Source: Halomonas salipaludis (GTDB taxonomy: Bacteria; Pseudomonadota; Gammaproteobacteria; Pseudomonadales; Halomonadaceae). Taken from it: a DNA stretch of 64,000 bases. The DNA is taken from positions 64,733 through 128,732 of the forward strand of contig NZ_NSKB01000001.1 of NCBI RefSeq assembly GCF_002286975.1, given 5' to 3'. Positions within the stretch are counted from its first letter, which is position 1. Each line of letters starts with the position of its first letter. A model generated the notes under the pieces. The model was not told where the DNA came from. It did no database searches and saw only the letters and a list, made by a program, of their open reading frames with translations. Made by a program: the position numbers and the translations under genes. This document shows, piece after piece, positions 54,964 to 62,908 of the stretch.

Positions 54964-55181
54964 CCGCTTCCAAACTTCAACAACTGATTATCCGCATTGT
55001 TGGACGCCGCGACGGTATCGAGCCGGGCTTCCTCATTAACCAAGCTGTCAGAGAAGGCTACTCCGCGCAGGAAGTCCGCGAGGGTATCGACTGGCTGCTG
55101 AACACGGGGCAACTCGACTTCCACATCGAGCGATACGGCATTGAATACTGCTTGCCCGAGGGAGGTGTTGCCCATGGCTGA
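54960..55181 (+). CDS. Small winged-helix-like element protein
   Basis: This 73-residue protein starts at the ATG at 54960, which overlaps the previous stop (ATGA) and has GGAGG 9 bases upstream. The sequence (LIIRIVGRRDGIEPGFLINQAVREGYSAQEVREGIDWLLNTGQLDF) has the helix and wing pattern of small winged-helix proteins. It overlaps the primase gene by 8 bases. It may regulate early element functions; no family is recognised. Confidence 0.6.
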   Translation: MTASKLQQLIIRIVGRRDGIEPGFLINQAVREGYSAQEVREGIDWLLNTGQLDFHIERYGIEYCLPEGGVAHG

Positions 55182-57627
55182 CATGCAAAGAAAAGCGCCC
55201 GGCCTTGGGGAGGGCCGAGCGCATCAATATATGTCGTCTACTGTCAATGATACCACAACCGCCTTCACTGTCACGCTGTGGAAGAATAAGCTGGGCACCC
55301 AAAAGCGTGACTTGATTATGACATGGCCGGAGTTCTGCCAGTGGCTCGGAGACTTGCCCCGCGTATCGGTCAAGGATGACTGCCAGCTTATCAAGTTGGC
55401 CGAGTTCGGAGACGAGCGGACAGAAAAAGGCGCCCTCCGCCATGATGCCAACATAATGTCTATTACTGGCATCGAAGGCGATTATGACGATGAAGTCATG
55501 ACGCCCCAGCAGGCGATAGAGAAGCTAGAAGCGCATGGGCTTCGTTCTGCTGTGGTACCAACCTTCAGCAGCACGCCCGAGAAGCCCCGATGGCGCGTTC
55601 TAACGCCGTTGGCTGAGCCAGTCTCACCAAGTGAGCGCCTAAAGTATTTGGAGGCGCTGAATGGCATTCTCGGCGGTGTTCTGTCTCATGAGTCGGCTAC
55701 GCTGAGCCAAAGCTATTACGTTGGTGTTCGGGCTGGCGCTGACTTCTCTGTCATCCATACCTTCGGAGACCCCGAGCAGGGATATACACTCGACGGCATA
55801 GAGATGATGGACGGGCTCGACCACTTGCGCCTGCCAGTGCAGGGGGGCCGGTCGAAGGATAAGGGCGGCGATGCCAGAAACTTTGACGTGGCGATAGACG
55901 ATTCCACCTTCGATGATTGGGTCGAAGATGTTTGTAGCACCGATGCTATTCACCCGGCCCTGGTGCGAATCGTGGCCCACTGCGTGGCCAAAGGCTTCGA
56001 CGATGTGCACATTCGGCTTCTCTTCACCGGCCTAGCTGACCGCGTGGCTGCAAAGCGTGGGGCTGAGCGGGCCGACCTGATGCTCGGCAAAGAGCTAGAC
56101 GACGCGATAAGCAGCGCCCGTGATAAAGGATTCGCGCCGCGCCCCTTCGACGACATCCTCGCTGATGCCAAGGCGCTTGATCAGGACAGCGACCCCAATA
56201 CCATCGACGCGGTGATTAAGGAATCTGTGACGCTGCCGCCTATTCAGAAGCGCCGAGTACGCGAGGCCATAAAGCGGGGAACGGGGCTCCCGTATGGCGT
56301 CATGGATGAAGCCGAACGGGGTGCGTCCGATGATGACGAAGCCGACGACCTGGCACTAGCCCAGGGGTTGGCCGAAGAAATCGGGCGCGAAAACGTACTG
56401 GGCAGCGAGGCATTCGTCTGGCAGTGGCGCGATACAGGCGTCTGGCAAAAGCAGGAAGACCGGAGCGTAAAGCAGTGGGTGCAGGGTTACATTTCGGGGA
56501 AGGTGGGCGCCGTGAGGAAAACCAATGTCGAGAGCGTGGCGGATCTGTTCCGAACTGAGATATTCAGCCCCCACCATGAATTCGACATAGGTCCGCCGGA
56601 GTGCGTCAACACGCCGAATGGTGAGCTGGTGCTTGAGTCTGGAAACTGGACGCTTGTTCCGCACGACCGAGAGCACTATCGGACGACTCAAGTACCTGTC
56701 GAGTATGACCCGAACGCCCAGGCGTCTATGTTCGAGAAGTTCATGCTCGAAGTTTTCAATGGTGATCCTGATGCCGCCGATAAGCGTAAGGCGTTACTTG
56801 AAATGATGGGCTATACCCTGATGGCACACTGCCGTCATGAAAAGTTCATCATCCTTGTCGGCTCCGGTGCCAACGGCAAAAGCGTGTTGCTATCCGTGCT
56901 GGAAGCGCTCGCTGGTGTAGTGAACGTGGCAGGGGTGCAGCCGTCACAGTTCGACCGCTCATTTCAGCGAGCACACCTTCACGGCAAGCTGGCCAACATC
57001 GTGACCGAGATCAAGCAAGGCGAGATGATCGACGACGCTAGTCTAAAAGGCATCGTTTCAGGCGAGCCGACAACGGTTGAACATAAGTTCAAAGACCCGT
57101 TTGTGATGCGCCCGTTCTCTACTTGCTGGTTCGGCACCAACCATATGCCGCATACCCGCGACTTCTCCGACGCCCTGTTTCGTCGCGCCCTGGTGGTGGA
57201 GTTCAACAACAAGTTCAAGCCGGAGCTTGGCAACTGTGACCCGCAGTTGAAGGATAAGCTGATGGGGGAGTTGCCTGGAATCTTGAACTTGGCGCTTGAA
57301 GCATACGCGGAAGCGCTGCTGTTTGGCTTCACTATGCCGGATAGCTGCAAGCAAGCCCGAGAGCGCTGGCGGTTGGAGGCGGATCAAGTCGCGCAGTTTG
57401 TCGATGCGGAATGCCAGCCGGAGGCGGGCGAGCGCATACCGCCCCAGCGACTCTACAACGCCTATCGCGGTTGGGCAGATGAGAACGGCATTCATAAGAA
57501 GATGGGCCAGCGTCAGTTTATCGACCGGGTGGTGCTACTCGGCTTCGAGCGGCATAGAACCGGGAAATCCCGATATATATGCGGGCTCAAGTGTGAGCGC
57601 ATCTTTAGCGAGTTCGTGGGGGCATGA
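55174..57627 (+). CDS. Element replication primase / SF3 helicase (P4 alpha/D5-like)
   Basis: This 817-residue protein has two activities. The N-terminal third resembles archaeo-eukaryotic-type primases, with acidic D103-Y104-D105 (GIEGDYDDE) and STPEKPRWRVLTPL near 133-145. The C-terminal half is a D5/SF3 helicase with Walker A GSGANGKS at 563-570 and a later GTNHMPHTRDFSDALFRR segment. It should start and drive element-specific DNA replication. GGGAGG precedes the ATG at 55174. A repeat cluster that may be its origin lies 570 bp downstream. Confidence 0.88.
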   Translation: MADMQRKAPGLGEGRAHQYMSSTVNDTTTAFTVTLWKNKLGTQKRDLIMTWPEFCQWLGDLPRVSVKDDCQLIKLAEFGDERTEKGALRHDANIMSITGIEGDYDDEVMTPQQAIEKLEAHGLRSAVVPTFSSTPEKPRWRVLTPLAEPVSPSERLKYLEALNGILGGVLSHESATLSQSYYVGVRAGADFSVIHTFGDPEQGYTLDGIEMMDGLDHLRLPVQGGRSKDKGGDARNFDVAIDDSTFDDWVEDVCSTDAIHPALVRIVAHCVAKGFDDVHIRLLFTGLADRVAAKRGAERADLMLGKELDDAISSARDKGFAPRPFDDILADAKALDQDSDPNTIDAVIKESVTLPPIQKRRVREAIKRGTGLPYGVMDEAERGASDDDEADDLALAQGLAEEIGRENVLGSEAFVWQWRDTGVWQKQEDRSVKQWVQGYISGKVGAVRKTNVESVADLFRTEIFSPHHEFDIGPPECVNTPNGELVLESGNWTLVPHDREHYRTTQVPVEYDPNAQASMFEKFMLEVFNGDPDAADKRKALLEMMGYTLMAHCRHEKFIILVGSGANGKSVLLSVLEALAGVVNVAGVQPSQFDRSFQRAHLHGKLANIVTEIKQGEMIDDASLKGIVSGEPTTVEHKFKDPFVMRPFSTCWFGTNHMPHTRDFSDALFRRALVVEFNNKFKPELGNCDPQLKDKLMGELPGILNLALEAYAEALLFGFTMPDSCKQARERWRLEADQVAQFVDAECQPEAGERIPPQRLYNAYRGWADENGIHKKMGQRQFIDRVVLLGFERHRTGKSRYICGLKCERIFSEFVGA

Positions 57628-57628
57628 C

Positions 57629-58156
57629 ATGAGAGTTATCGAGGCAACTGGAAGGGATCATCGCTACAACCTCATGATGCATATGGCGATGGACGAGTAC
57701 GACGACTTAACCGCTGATGAGCGAGCCGAACGGTTTGCGATGGCGTATGTGTATGCGCTTCCCGAAACGGGAGTCACGGTACTGGCTGCTGAATATCACG
57801 GTAGTCTGCTGGGCTACGCCATCCTGACCCCTAAGAAAAGGGGGGCTGCTGTAAGGTTGCACTGGCTGTACGTCGGGAAGGCGGCCCGTGGGTGGGGTGT
57901 GGGGAGCCTGCTGGTGAAAGAGGCGGTAAAACGATACCGCTACCTGCAACTAGCCTGCCATCCGAGGCTGAAGCCGTATTATCAGCGATTCGGTTTCAGC
58001 GTATGGCGGAAGTCAATGAATGATGGCGACCTGATCGGTAGTACCACGAAGAAAGGTGCCCGCCTTCCCTTCATTGCCCGAATCATCCCTGGTGAAGCCT
58101 TTGATGCTGGGCGATGGATGGCAGCGCAGGTAGAGCGAGAACGTCGAGCATCGTGA
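57629..58156 (+). CDS. GNAT-family N-acetyltransferase
   Basis: This 175-residue single GNAT domain has the acetyl-CoA loop (WLYVGKAARGWGVGSLLVKEAV, motif A, about 90-111) and a downstream PYYQRFGF. It starts one base after the primase stop and is followed by a terminator, so it ends the early operon. The target is unknown. In small mobile elements such proteins can be toxins (with an antitoxin), anti-defence factors or modifiers of phage proteins. No adjacent antitoxin is seen. Confidence 0.8.
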   Translation: MRVIEATGRDHRYNLMMHMAMDEYDDLTADERAERFAMAYVYALPETGVTVLAAEYHGSLLGYAILTPKKRGAAVRLHWLYVGKAARGWGVGSLLVKEAVKRYRYLQLACHPRLKPYYQRFGFSVWRKSMNDGDLIGSTTKKGARLPFIARIIPGEAFDAGRWMAAQVERERRAS

Positions 58157-58164
58157 AGTGAGAG

Positions 58165-58191
58165 CCCCGCCTAGCGCGGGGTTTTTCTTTT
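58165..58191 (+). terminator. Terminator of the element's early operon
   Basis: CCCCGC-CTAGC-GCGGGG is followed by TTTTTCTTTT. It lies 8 bases after the GNAT stop codon. Confidence 0.88.
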
Positions 58192-58198
58192 CTAAGGG

Positions 58199-58360
58199 CT
58201 GACGGTGACGGACAGTGACGCTAGTGACGGACGTTTCGACATTCCATGATGGGGGAGAAAGAAATAGTGACACTTATAACCGTCACTGAGTAATTGAATA
58301 TGTTTTTGTGGGTATAGGGGAATGTGGGATTAAGCGTCACCCGCGTCACCTGCGTCACCA
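58199..58360. repeat. GTGACG iteron cluster, candidate replication origin
   Basis: Three GTGACG copies start at 58205, 58215 and 58224. Three inverted copies (CGTCAC) start at 58335, 58344 and 58353, and an AGTGAC/GTCACT pair lies in the middle (58266-58287). The 9-10-bp spacing puts the copies on one DNA face. The layout recalls the iteron-type ori/crr of P4, bound by its alpha primase-helicase. The cluster lies in a 466-bp gene-free gap directly after the primase operon. Confidence 0.55.
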
Positions 58361-58622
58361 CTGACACCCGAATACATGACCGATTGGTCAGCATTTCATC
58401 CCACCCCTATTTTGACCAGTACCCTCCGCGCATCGACACCGACACGCCTCTTATGGATATATAGTCCCCCTAAAAGACGTTCAAGCTACTGTTATATAGT
58501 AAGTTAATCTGAGAGGCGTATAATATGTATCAGATGAGTATCAGATGGTCGAGTTTGAACGGGTATTGGTCGCCACTTGATCGCCGAACTATCACCGCGT
58601 CCAGCACGAAAGGTAATTAGAT
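58361..58622. other. AT-rich spacer before the packaging genes
   Basis: This stretch has no coding signal. It contains AT-rich runs around 58450-58530 and a TATAAT at 58519-58524 that may be the -10 box of a promoter for the downstream terminase genes. An easily melted segment beside the iteron cluster would also suit a replication origin. Confidence 0.4.
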
Positions 58623-58985
58623 ATGGCAAGACTAAAAAGCCTGCCTGAATCCTTCACCAGCGGGTGGCTGGAGAATATCGACAAGCGAACGGCCTTTGGC
58701 TACGCGATGGCACGCCGCTATCACGAATTCACGTCAGACTTGGGCGGTGTCGAGAACCTGTCATTCCAGCAGCGGGTATTGGTCGAGCGTGCTCTATTCC
58801 TTCAGCAATGGATTGCCCAGTCTGAAGCGGCAATTGCAGAGGGTGGCGATGCGGACATGGGCAAGATCACCGCCGCTAACAATACGCTGATGGGCATCCT
58901 GTCCAAGCTGGGCCTGGAGCGTAAGGCAAAGAACGTTCCCTCGCTCGGTGAGTACATCGCCCGCCGTGAGGGGGCCGCCCAATGA
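58623..58985 (+). CDS. Unknown element protein, possible terminase small subunit
   Basis: This 120-residue, mostly helical protein (KRTAFGYAMARRYHEFTSDLGG...LSFQQRVLVERALFLQQWIA) is encoded two genes upstream of the terminase large subunit, where phages usually place the small subunit. No classical HTH is obvious at the N-terminus, so the assignment is positional. Its stop overlaps the ATG of the 35-residue peptide. Confidence 0.6.
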   Translation: MARLKSLPESFTSGWLENIDKRTAFGYAMARRYHEFTSDLGGVENLSFQQRVLVERALFLQQWIAQSEAAIAEGGDADMGKITAANNTLMGILSKLGLERKAKNVPSLGEYIARREGAAQ

Positions 58986-59089
58986 TCAAGCAAACCAATG
59001 TCTTCTGGATTGTGGCTGGCCGTCGTGGTGCCAAGTCTAACCCCGCCGCGATGCTGGCGATTCTGGAATCACTGAAGGTGGCCCGATGA
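58982..59089 (+). CDS. 35-residue peptide with a Walker A-like motif
   Basis: The frame is joined to both neighbours by ATGA overlaps (upstream stop at 58983-58985, terminase ATG at 59086). The peptide contains FWIVAGRRGAKS, then PAAMLAILES, closely echoing residues 65-86 of the terminase (LWLVVGRRGGKS, then CAALLAVYEA). It lacks Walker B and a nuclease domain. It may be a duplicated terminase P-loop fragment kept as a translational coupler or as a small regulator. Confidence 0.55.
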   Translation: MIKQTNVFWIVAGRRGAKSNPAAMLAILESLKVAR

Positions 59090-60507
59090 ACGTCACCATC
59101 CGCGACGCCATGACAGACCCGGCCCTATTCGGCGAGCAGTTCGGCGGGGAATCCTTCGAGGCGTGGCGGGCACTGCTGAGCGGCTTCTACGGGCTCGACC
59201 TGACCTATGCAGAGCGTAAGCACTGGAAGGCCCTCACAAAGCAGCAGGCAGCCCCCAGGGCGCCGCATGACGAGCTATGGTTAGTGGTGGGCCGCCGTGG
59301 TGGCAAGTCGCAGTGTGCCGCCCTCCTGGCCGTCTACGAGGCCGCCTTTCGTGACTACTCCGACCGCCTGAGCCCCGGCGAGGTGGCGACCATCATGGTG
59401 CTGGCCGCTGACAGGCGCCAAGCCCGCAGCGCATTCCGGTATATCACCGGCCTGCTGCACTCCAACCCCATGCTTGAACGGATGATCGTACGCGAGGACA
59501 AGGAAGCCGTAGAGCTGAGCAACCGCACCGCTATTGAAGTCCATACGGCGAGTTTCCGGGCCGTGCGTGGTTACACGGTCGCCTGCTGCATCGCCGACGA
59601 GATAGCGTTCTGGCGCTCCGAGGATAGCGCCAACCCTGACCATGAAATCATCAACGCGATACGCCCGGCCATGGCCACGCTGGACGGCCGCCTGGTGGCC
59701 CTGTCGAGCCCGTACGCCCGCCGTGGTGCCCTGTGGGACGCCTACAAGCGACAGTTCGGCAAGCCTGGCCCGATCCTGGTAGCCAAGGCGCCTAGCCGCA
59801 CCATGAACCCGACGTTGCCCCAGCGCGTGGTCGATCAGGCCATGGAGCGTGACGAGGCCAGCGCTAAAGCCGAGTACCTGGCTGAATTCCGTAGTGACGT
59901 TGAGGGATTCATCACCCGCGAGGTAGTGGAGCAGTGCACCGTGCCGGGTCGCGTGGAGCTGCCCCCGACAGACAATGCCCGTTACGTCGCCTTCACTGAC
60001 CCTTCAGGGGGATCGAAGGACGCCTGGACCCTGGCCATTGCCCACCTTGAGGGGCAGACCGTGGTGGTCGATGCCACCCGCAGCCGCAAGCCGCCGTTCT
60101 CACCTGACGCTGTGGTCGAGGAATACGCCGCCCTGCTGAAGCAGTACCGCTGCCAAGACGTTACTGGCGACCGATACGGCGGACAGTTCCCGCGTGAATT
60201 GTTCGACAAGTACGGCATTCGCTACAAGATCGCCGACCGCCCACGCTCCGACCTGTACCGCGACATGCTCCCGCTGATGAATTCCGCCCGCGTGGAGTTA
60301 CCAGATTCGGCCCAACTGATGAAAGAGCTTGTTTCCCTGGAGCGCCGCACCGCTCGGAGTGGCAAGGACACCATCGACCACGGCCCAGGTGGGCATGATG
60401 ACCTGGCTAACAGCGTGGCGGGCGCCATCGTCACCACGAACGGCAACACCGGCAGCAAAGCAGGCATCTTGCTACCACGCCGGCACCGCATGGGGATGCG
60501 CCGATGA
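59086..60507 (+). CDS. Phage terminase large subunit (packaging ATPase-nuclease)
   Basis: This 473-residue protein has Walker A GRRGGKS at 69-75, Walker B CCIADE at 167-172, a coupling region LVALSSPYARRG near 203-214, and the RNase H-like nuclease with D305 (FTDPSGG), D362 (GDRYGG) and D438/D439 (HDDLANS). All key residues are present, so it should be active. No portal, protease, capsid or tail genes accompany it. This suggests that the element uses its own terminase to load its DNA into a helper phage's proheads (inference). Confidence 0.9.
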   Translation: MNVTIRDAMTDPALFGEQFGGESFEAWRALLSGFYGLDLTYAERKHWKALTKQQAAPRAPHDELWLVVGRRGGKSQCAALLAVYEAAFRDYSDRLSPGEVATIMVLAADRRQARSAFRYITGLLHSNPMLERMIVREDKEAVELSNRTAIEVHTASFRAVRGYTVACCIADEIAFWRSEDSANPDHEIINAIRPAMATLDGRLVALSSPYARRGALWDAYKRQFGKPGPILVAKAPSRTMNPTLPQRVVDQAMERDEASAKAEYLAEFRSDVEGFITREVVEQCTVPGRVELPPTDNARYVAFTDPSGGSKDAWTLAIAHLEGQTVVVDATRSRKPPFSPDAVVEEYAALLKQYRCQDVTGDRYGGQFPRELFDKYGIRYKIADRPRSDLYRDMLPLMNSARVELPDSAQLMKELVSLERRTARSGKDTIDHGPGGHDDLANSVAGAIVTTNGNTGSKAGILLPRRHRMGMRR

Positions 60508-60713
60508 TTCCGATTCACACAGGCACCGCCGTCGAGAGTGTCACGGATGAAGAATTCGAAAAACTTCGGAGCACCGTGCTGCAACTGATCGAGCTGCAAC
60601 AGCAGAACCATATCGAGGTGGTGGCCGCAGTCACCGCCCAGGTTCAACCGACACTAGCGCGGCTAGAAATCCAATCCGCCCTGGCCGAACGCGCCGGGGC
60701 AACACTGCATTAA
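60504..60713 (+). CDS. Unknown small helical protein
   Basis: This 69-residue protein has an ATG that overlaps the terminase stop by 4 bases. It consists mostly of one long helix with a Gln/Leu/Val pattern (EEFEKLRSTVLQLIELQQQ), probably a coiled coil. No family is recognised. It could be a terminase partner because of the coupling. Confidence 0.55.
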   Translation: MIPIHTGTAVESVTDEEFEKLRSTVLQLIELQQQNHIEVVAAVTAQVQPTLARLEIQSALAERAGATLH

Positions 60714-60738
60714 CCCAACCGCCCTGGAGGGCACTGCT

Positions 60739-61038
60739 ATGCAATTCATTACCAACAACGTGCCCGCCGGCACTGATCAGAAAACCGAGGCATTCGCCGC
60801 TGATTTTGTCGAGCTGCTGAAAAAGCACGGCATTGACCCAGCCCATGCCAACCTGAGCTTCGATGGCAAGAACGTTGCCGTTAACACTAGCCGGAGCAAA
60901 GCCCCCGCCAAGGGATGGGCTGACGACCTGGCACCCGACGACCTGCCCAGCAAGGGCGCCCCCGTCGAGGATACCCGACGCACCGCGCCGACTGACCCCG
61001 ACAAGTTTAACCCCGCAGACTTGGCACCGGAGGCCTGA
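60739..61038 (+). CDS. Unknown element protein
   Basis: This 99-residue protein has GGAGGG about 10 bases upstream of the ATG. The N-terminal half is compact (FAADFVELLKKHGIDPAHANLSF), and the C-terminal half is rich in Asp, Pro and Ala and looks disordered (KGWADDLAPDDLPSKGAP). The next gene starts 2 bases after its stop. No homologue is recognised. Confidence 0.5.
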   Translation: MQFITNNVPAGTDQKTEAFAADFVELLKKHGIDPAHANLSFDGKNVAVNTSRSKAPAKGWADDLAPDDLPSKGAPVEDTRRTAPTDPDKFNPADLAPEA

Positions 61039-61040
61039 TC

Positions 61041-61580
61041 ATGAGCAAGGATCTGATTCAACAGGCCGCCGAGCTGCTGGATAACCCGGACGCCAGCGCC
61101 CAGCAATTCAACGCCCTGGCCCGCGACGTATCCCTGGCCCGCGAACAGCTCTCCGCGTCGATGAATCCCGGCAAGCCTGCCGCGAGCATGGCCGCGTCGA
61201 TGGATGACGCCATTGGTGCCATTGAGGCCGAGAATCGGCGCAAGCTGGAGGTCGAGGCGCTGGGCCGTTGCTTCACTCAACTGAAGGCCGCCGAGCGTCG
61301 TGCCCGTGCCGCCGAGGCTGCTGCTGGCTTTGATGATGCCCAGGCGTCGCTGGTGGCCCAGGCTGATCACGTCGCCGCGCTGGAGCGTCAACTGGCAGAG
61401 GCCCGCACCGAGCTAGGCGAGCAGGCCAAGCGCATGGAGCAACGTCGTCAGGCCGCCCCAGGCTGCACCGTGGATGGTGAGACAGCCGACCGCATCGCCG
61501 CGCTAGTGCATCCAACCCCTGACTTTGCCCCTGCTGAGCGCTCACACCGGACGACAGTTCGCCGCCAACTGGCTGGCTGA
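61041..61580 (+). CDS. Unknown coiled-coil protein
   Basis: This 179-residue Ala/Glu/Arg-rich protein has long helical segments (about 70-140, for example VAALERQLAEARTELGEQA) predicted to form a coiled coil. A polar tail follows. Scaffold-like helical proteins of this type occur near phage packaging genes, but no family match is visible. It lies in a run of close genes after the terminase. Confidence 0.55.
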   Translation: MSKDLIQQAAELLDNPDASAQQFNALARDVSLAREQLSASMNPGKPAASMAASMDDAIGAIEAENRRKLEVEALGRCFTQLKAAERRARAAEAAAGFDDAQASLVAQADHVAALERQLAEARTELGEQAKRMEQRRQAAPGCTVDGETADRIAALVHPTPDFAPAERSHRTTVRRQLAG

Positions 61581-61622
61581 TTCCTGGCCCCTACGGGGGC
61601 CGCTTCATTCTGAGGGGCAGCG

Positions 61623-62102
61623 ATGGAAGCCGAGAGCATCGACCACCCGTGGCGCGTGTACTACCCCGAGGTAGACGAGTCACGGCAAACGCGGGCAGAG
61701 CTGGCTAATGCCTGTAGCAACCTGTTTGGCGCGGCACTCGGTCAATACTACTCAGACTGCACAGCGGCTCTCAGGGACAAGGCTCACCATGGCGACCAAG
61801 GCGAGGCGCTGGAAGATATTACTTCCGTGGATATGCCCCTGCTGCGCCACCTATGCCGCCTGTGTGACGCCGATGCGGATAGAGTGGCCTCCGCCATGAT
61901 CCATGGCCTGGACGCCGGGAGGAAGTTCACTCAAGCCGCCATGAATCGGGCCGTTCCCGAGGTGTACGAGCGTTTTGGCCCTGAGCGGGGGGTAAGGACT
62001 AAATCCAATTGGCGGGAAAAGGGCGGGGGCATGGGGCCGTTGAGTGGGCGGGGGGCTAGTATTGTTGCCGAAAACGTTCCGCTAGCTCAGCCAAGGCATT
62101 GA
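61623..62102 (+). CDS. Unknown element protein
   Basis: This 159-residue protein has GAGGGG upstream of the ATG. The centre has several cysteines and histidines (MPLLRHLCRLCDADAD), and the C-terminus is Gly-rich. The last 47 bases overlap the convergent toxin gene. No family is recognised. Confidence 0.5.
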   Translation: MEAESIDHPWRVYYPEVDESRQTRAELANACSNLFGAALGQYYSDCTAALRDKAHHGDQGEALEDITSVDMPLLRHLCRLCDADADRVASAMIHGLDAGRKFTQAAMNRAVPEVYERFGPERGVRTKSNWREKGGGMGPLSGRGASIVAENVPLAQPRH

Positions 62103-62472
62103 TTAGCTGAGGGTCTTGGCACATTAGATCATGGCCATCTGGTTCATCGAGTATATCAATGAGTAGATATTTTTCAGGATCATAATACCCACGCGTGTAG
62201 ACGAGAATGCGACTTGATGTCTTGCGGGATCGACGTTGGTAGCGCAAGAGCCATTGGTCTCGTGCGGCTTCGTCAAATATGGGGATTAGATGGACGTGGC
62301 GCAATTCTTCATCTACTGCCAAGCGCGGGGTGCGAAAGGCGCTGTCTTTGCCAAAGGTTATATGCTCATATTCGCCAACCTGAAGCCAGTCGAGAAACTC
62401 ATCACGAAGCTGACGGAAGGAATCTTCACCCAAGGCGTCTCTAAGCTGCGTTGTGGTGAATACCTTTGCCAT
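62056..62472 (-). CDS. YafO-family mRNA interferase toxin
   Basis: This 138-residue protein resembles E. coli YafO, a ribosome-dependent endoribonuclease. Shared features are HVHLIPI in the middle, a basic segment before LVYTRGYYDPEKYLLIDIL, and a C-terminal GHDLMCQDPQLINALAELAERFRQQ that parallels the YafO end (HKLAR..NQM..I..MAE.FR). The antitoxin candidate is encoded 39 bases upstream on the same strand, the usual antitoxin-first order. The pair may stabilise the element. Confidence 0.72.
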   Translation of the reverse strand: MAKVFTTTQLRDALGEDSFRQLRDEFLDWLQVGEYEHITFGKDSAFRTPRLAVDEELRHVHLIPIFDEAARDQWLLRYQRRSRKTSSRILVYTRGYYDPEKYLLIDILDEPDGHDLMCQDPQLINALAELAERFRQQY

Positions 62473-62511
62473 TCAGTCCCTTAGGGTGGGGTTGCTAAAT
62501 TTCTTAGGCGG

Positions 62512-62766
62512 CTAGGTTTCGATGAAGTCCGCGGTGCGGTAGCCTTTGATGCGCTGCTCTGTGGTTAGCTCACGGTTACGCTGAACAACCCTCTCAACGC
62601 CTCTCCCCATGACGACAAGGCCTCGCGCTCTTTTCTTGCCAGTGTATACGCGCAGCTTTTCCGCTACCTGATCATCACGGTGATCACGGCCTTGTAGGAC
62701 AGAGGGTTTTCGATAGTCTTTCAAAATCATAGCGGCAGCCTCATAGTTGGACGTTGCCATTCCCAT
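62512..62766 (-). CDS. Candidate antitoxin of the YafO-like system
   Basis: This protein of about 84 residues is encoded just upstream of the toxin. It begins MGMATSNYEAAAMILKDYRKP and contains a basic central part (KKRARGLVVMGRGVERVVQRNRE) and a C-terminal segment (TEQRIKGYRTADFIE) that could embrace the toxin. It does not look like YafN. Starts at 62766 or 62760 are both possible. The function is inferred from position. Confidence 0.55.
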   Translation of the reverse strand: MGMATSNYEAAAMILKDYRKPSVLQGRDHRDDQVAEKLRVYTGKKRARGLVVMGRGVERVVQRNRELTTEQRIKGYRTADFIET

Positions 62767-62819
62767 AGTATGGGGATGGTGAGGCGAGCTGTCCAATGCT
62801 TACTGAAGAGGGGGGAGAA

Positions 62820-62906
62820 TGGTACGGGTGGCCGGACTCGAACCGGCACGGCCTAACGGCCTTCAGATTTTAAGTCTGATGTGTCTACCAATTCCACCAC
62901 ACCCGC
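62820..62906 (-). tRNA. Element-borne complete tRNA-Leu(UAA)
   Basis: This 87-nt gene includes an encoded CCA. The acceptor stem is GCGGGTG/CACCCGT with a terminal G-U pair. The anticodon stem-loop is TCAGA-CTTAAAA-TCTGA (anticodon TAA), a long variable arm follows, and the T arm is GCCGG-TTCGAGT-CCGGC. It lies 82 bp inside the right end of the element, on the strand of the host tRNA-Gly/tRNA-Cys genes. Its sequence differs from the split host copy, so it did not arise from the insertion event. Confidence 0.93.
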
Positions 62907-62908
62907 AT

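Noticed and set aside
58199-58360. CRISPR array
   Set aside because: The repeats are only 6 bp, are present in both orientations and are spaced by 3-4 bp, with no spacer pattern and no cas genes.
62820-62906. The idea that the complete tRNA-Leu(UAA) is an ordinary host gene and the element ends before it
   Set aside because: The split halves that pair with each other lie outside it on both sides (52567-52623 and 62989-63030), so the complete tRNA is within the inserted DNA.
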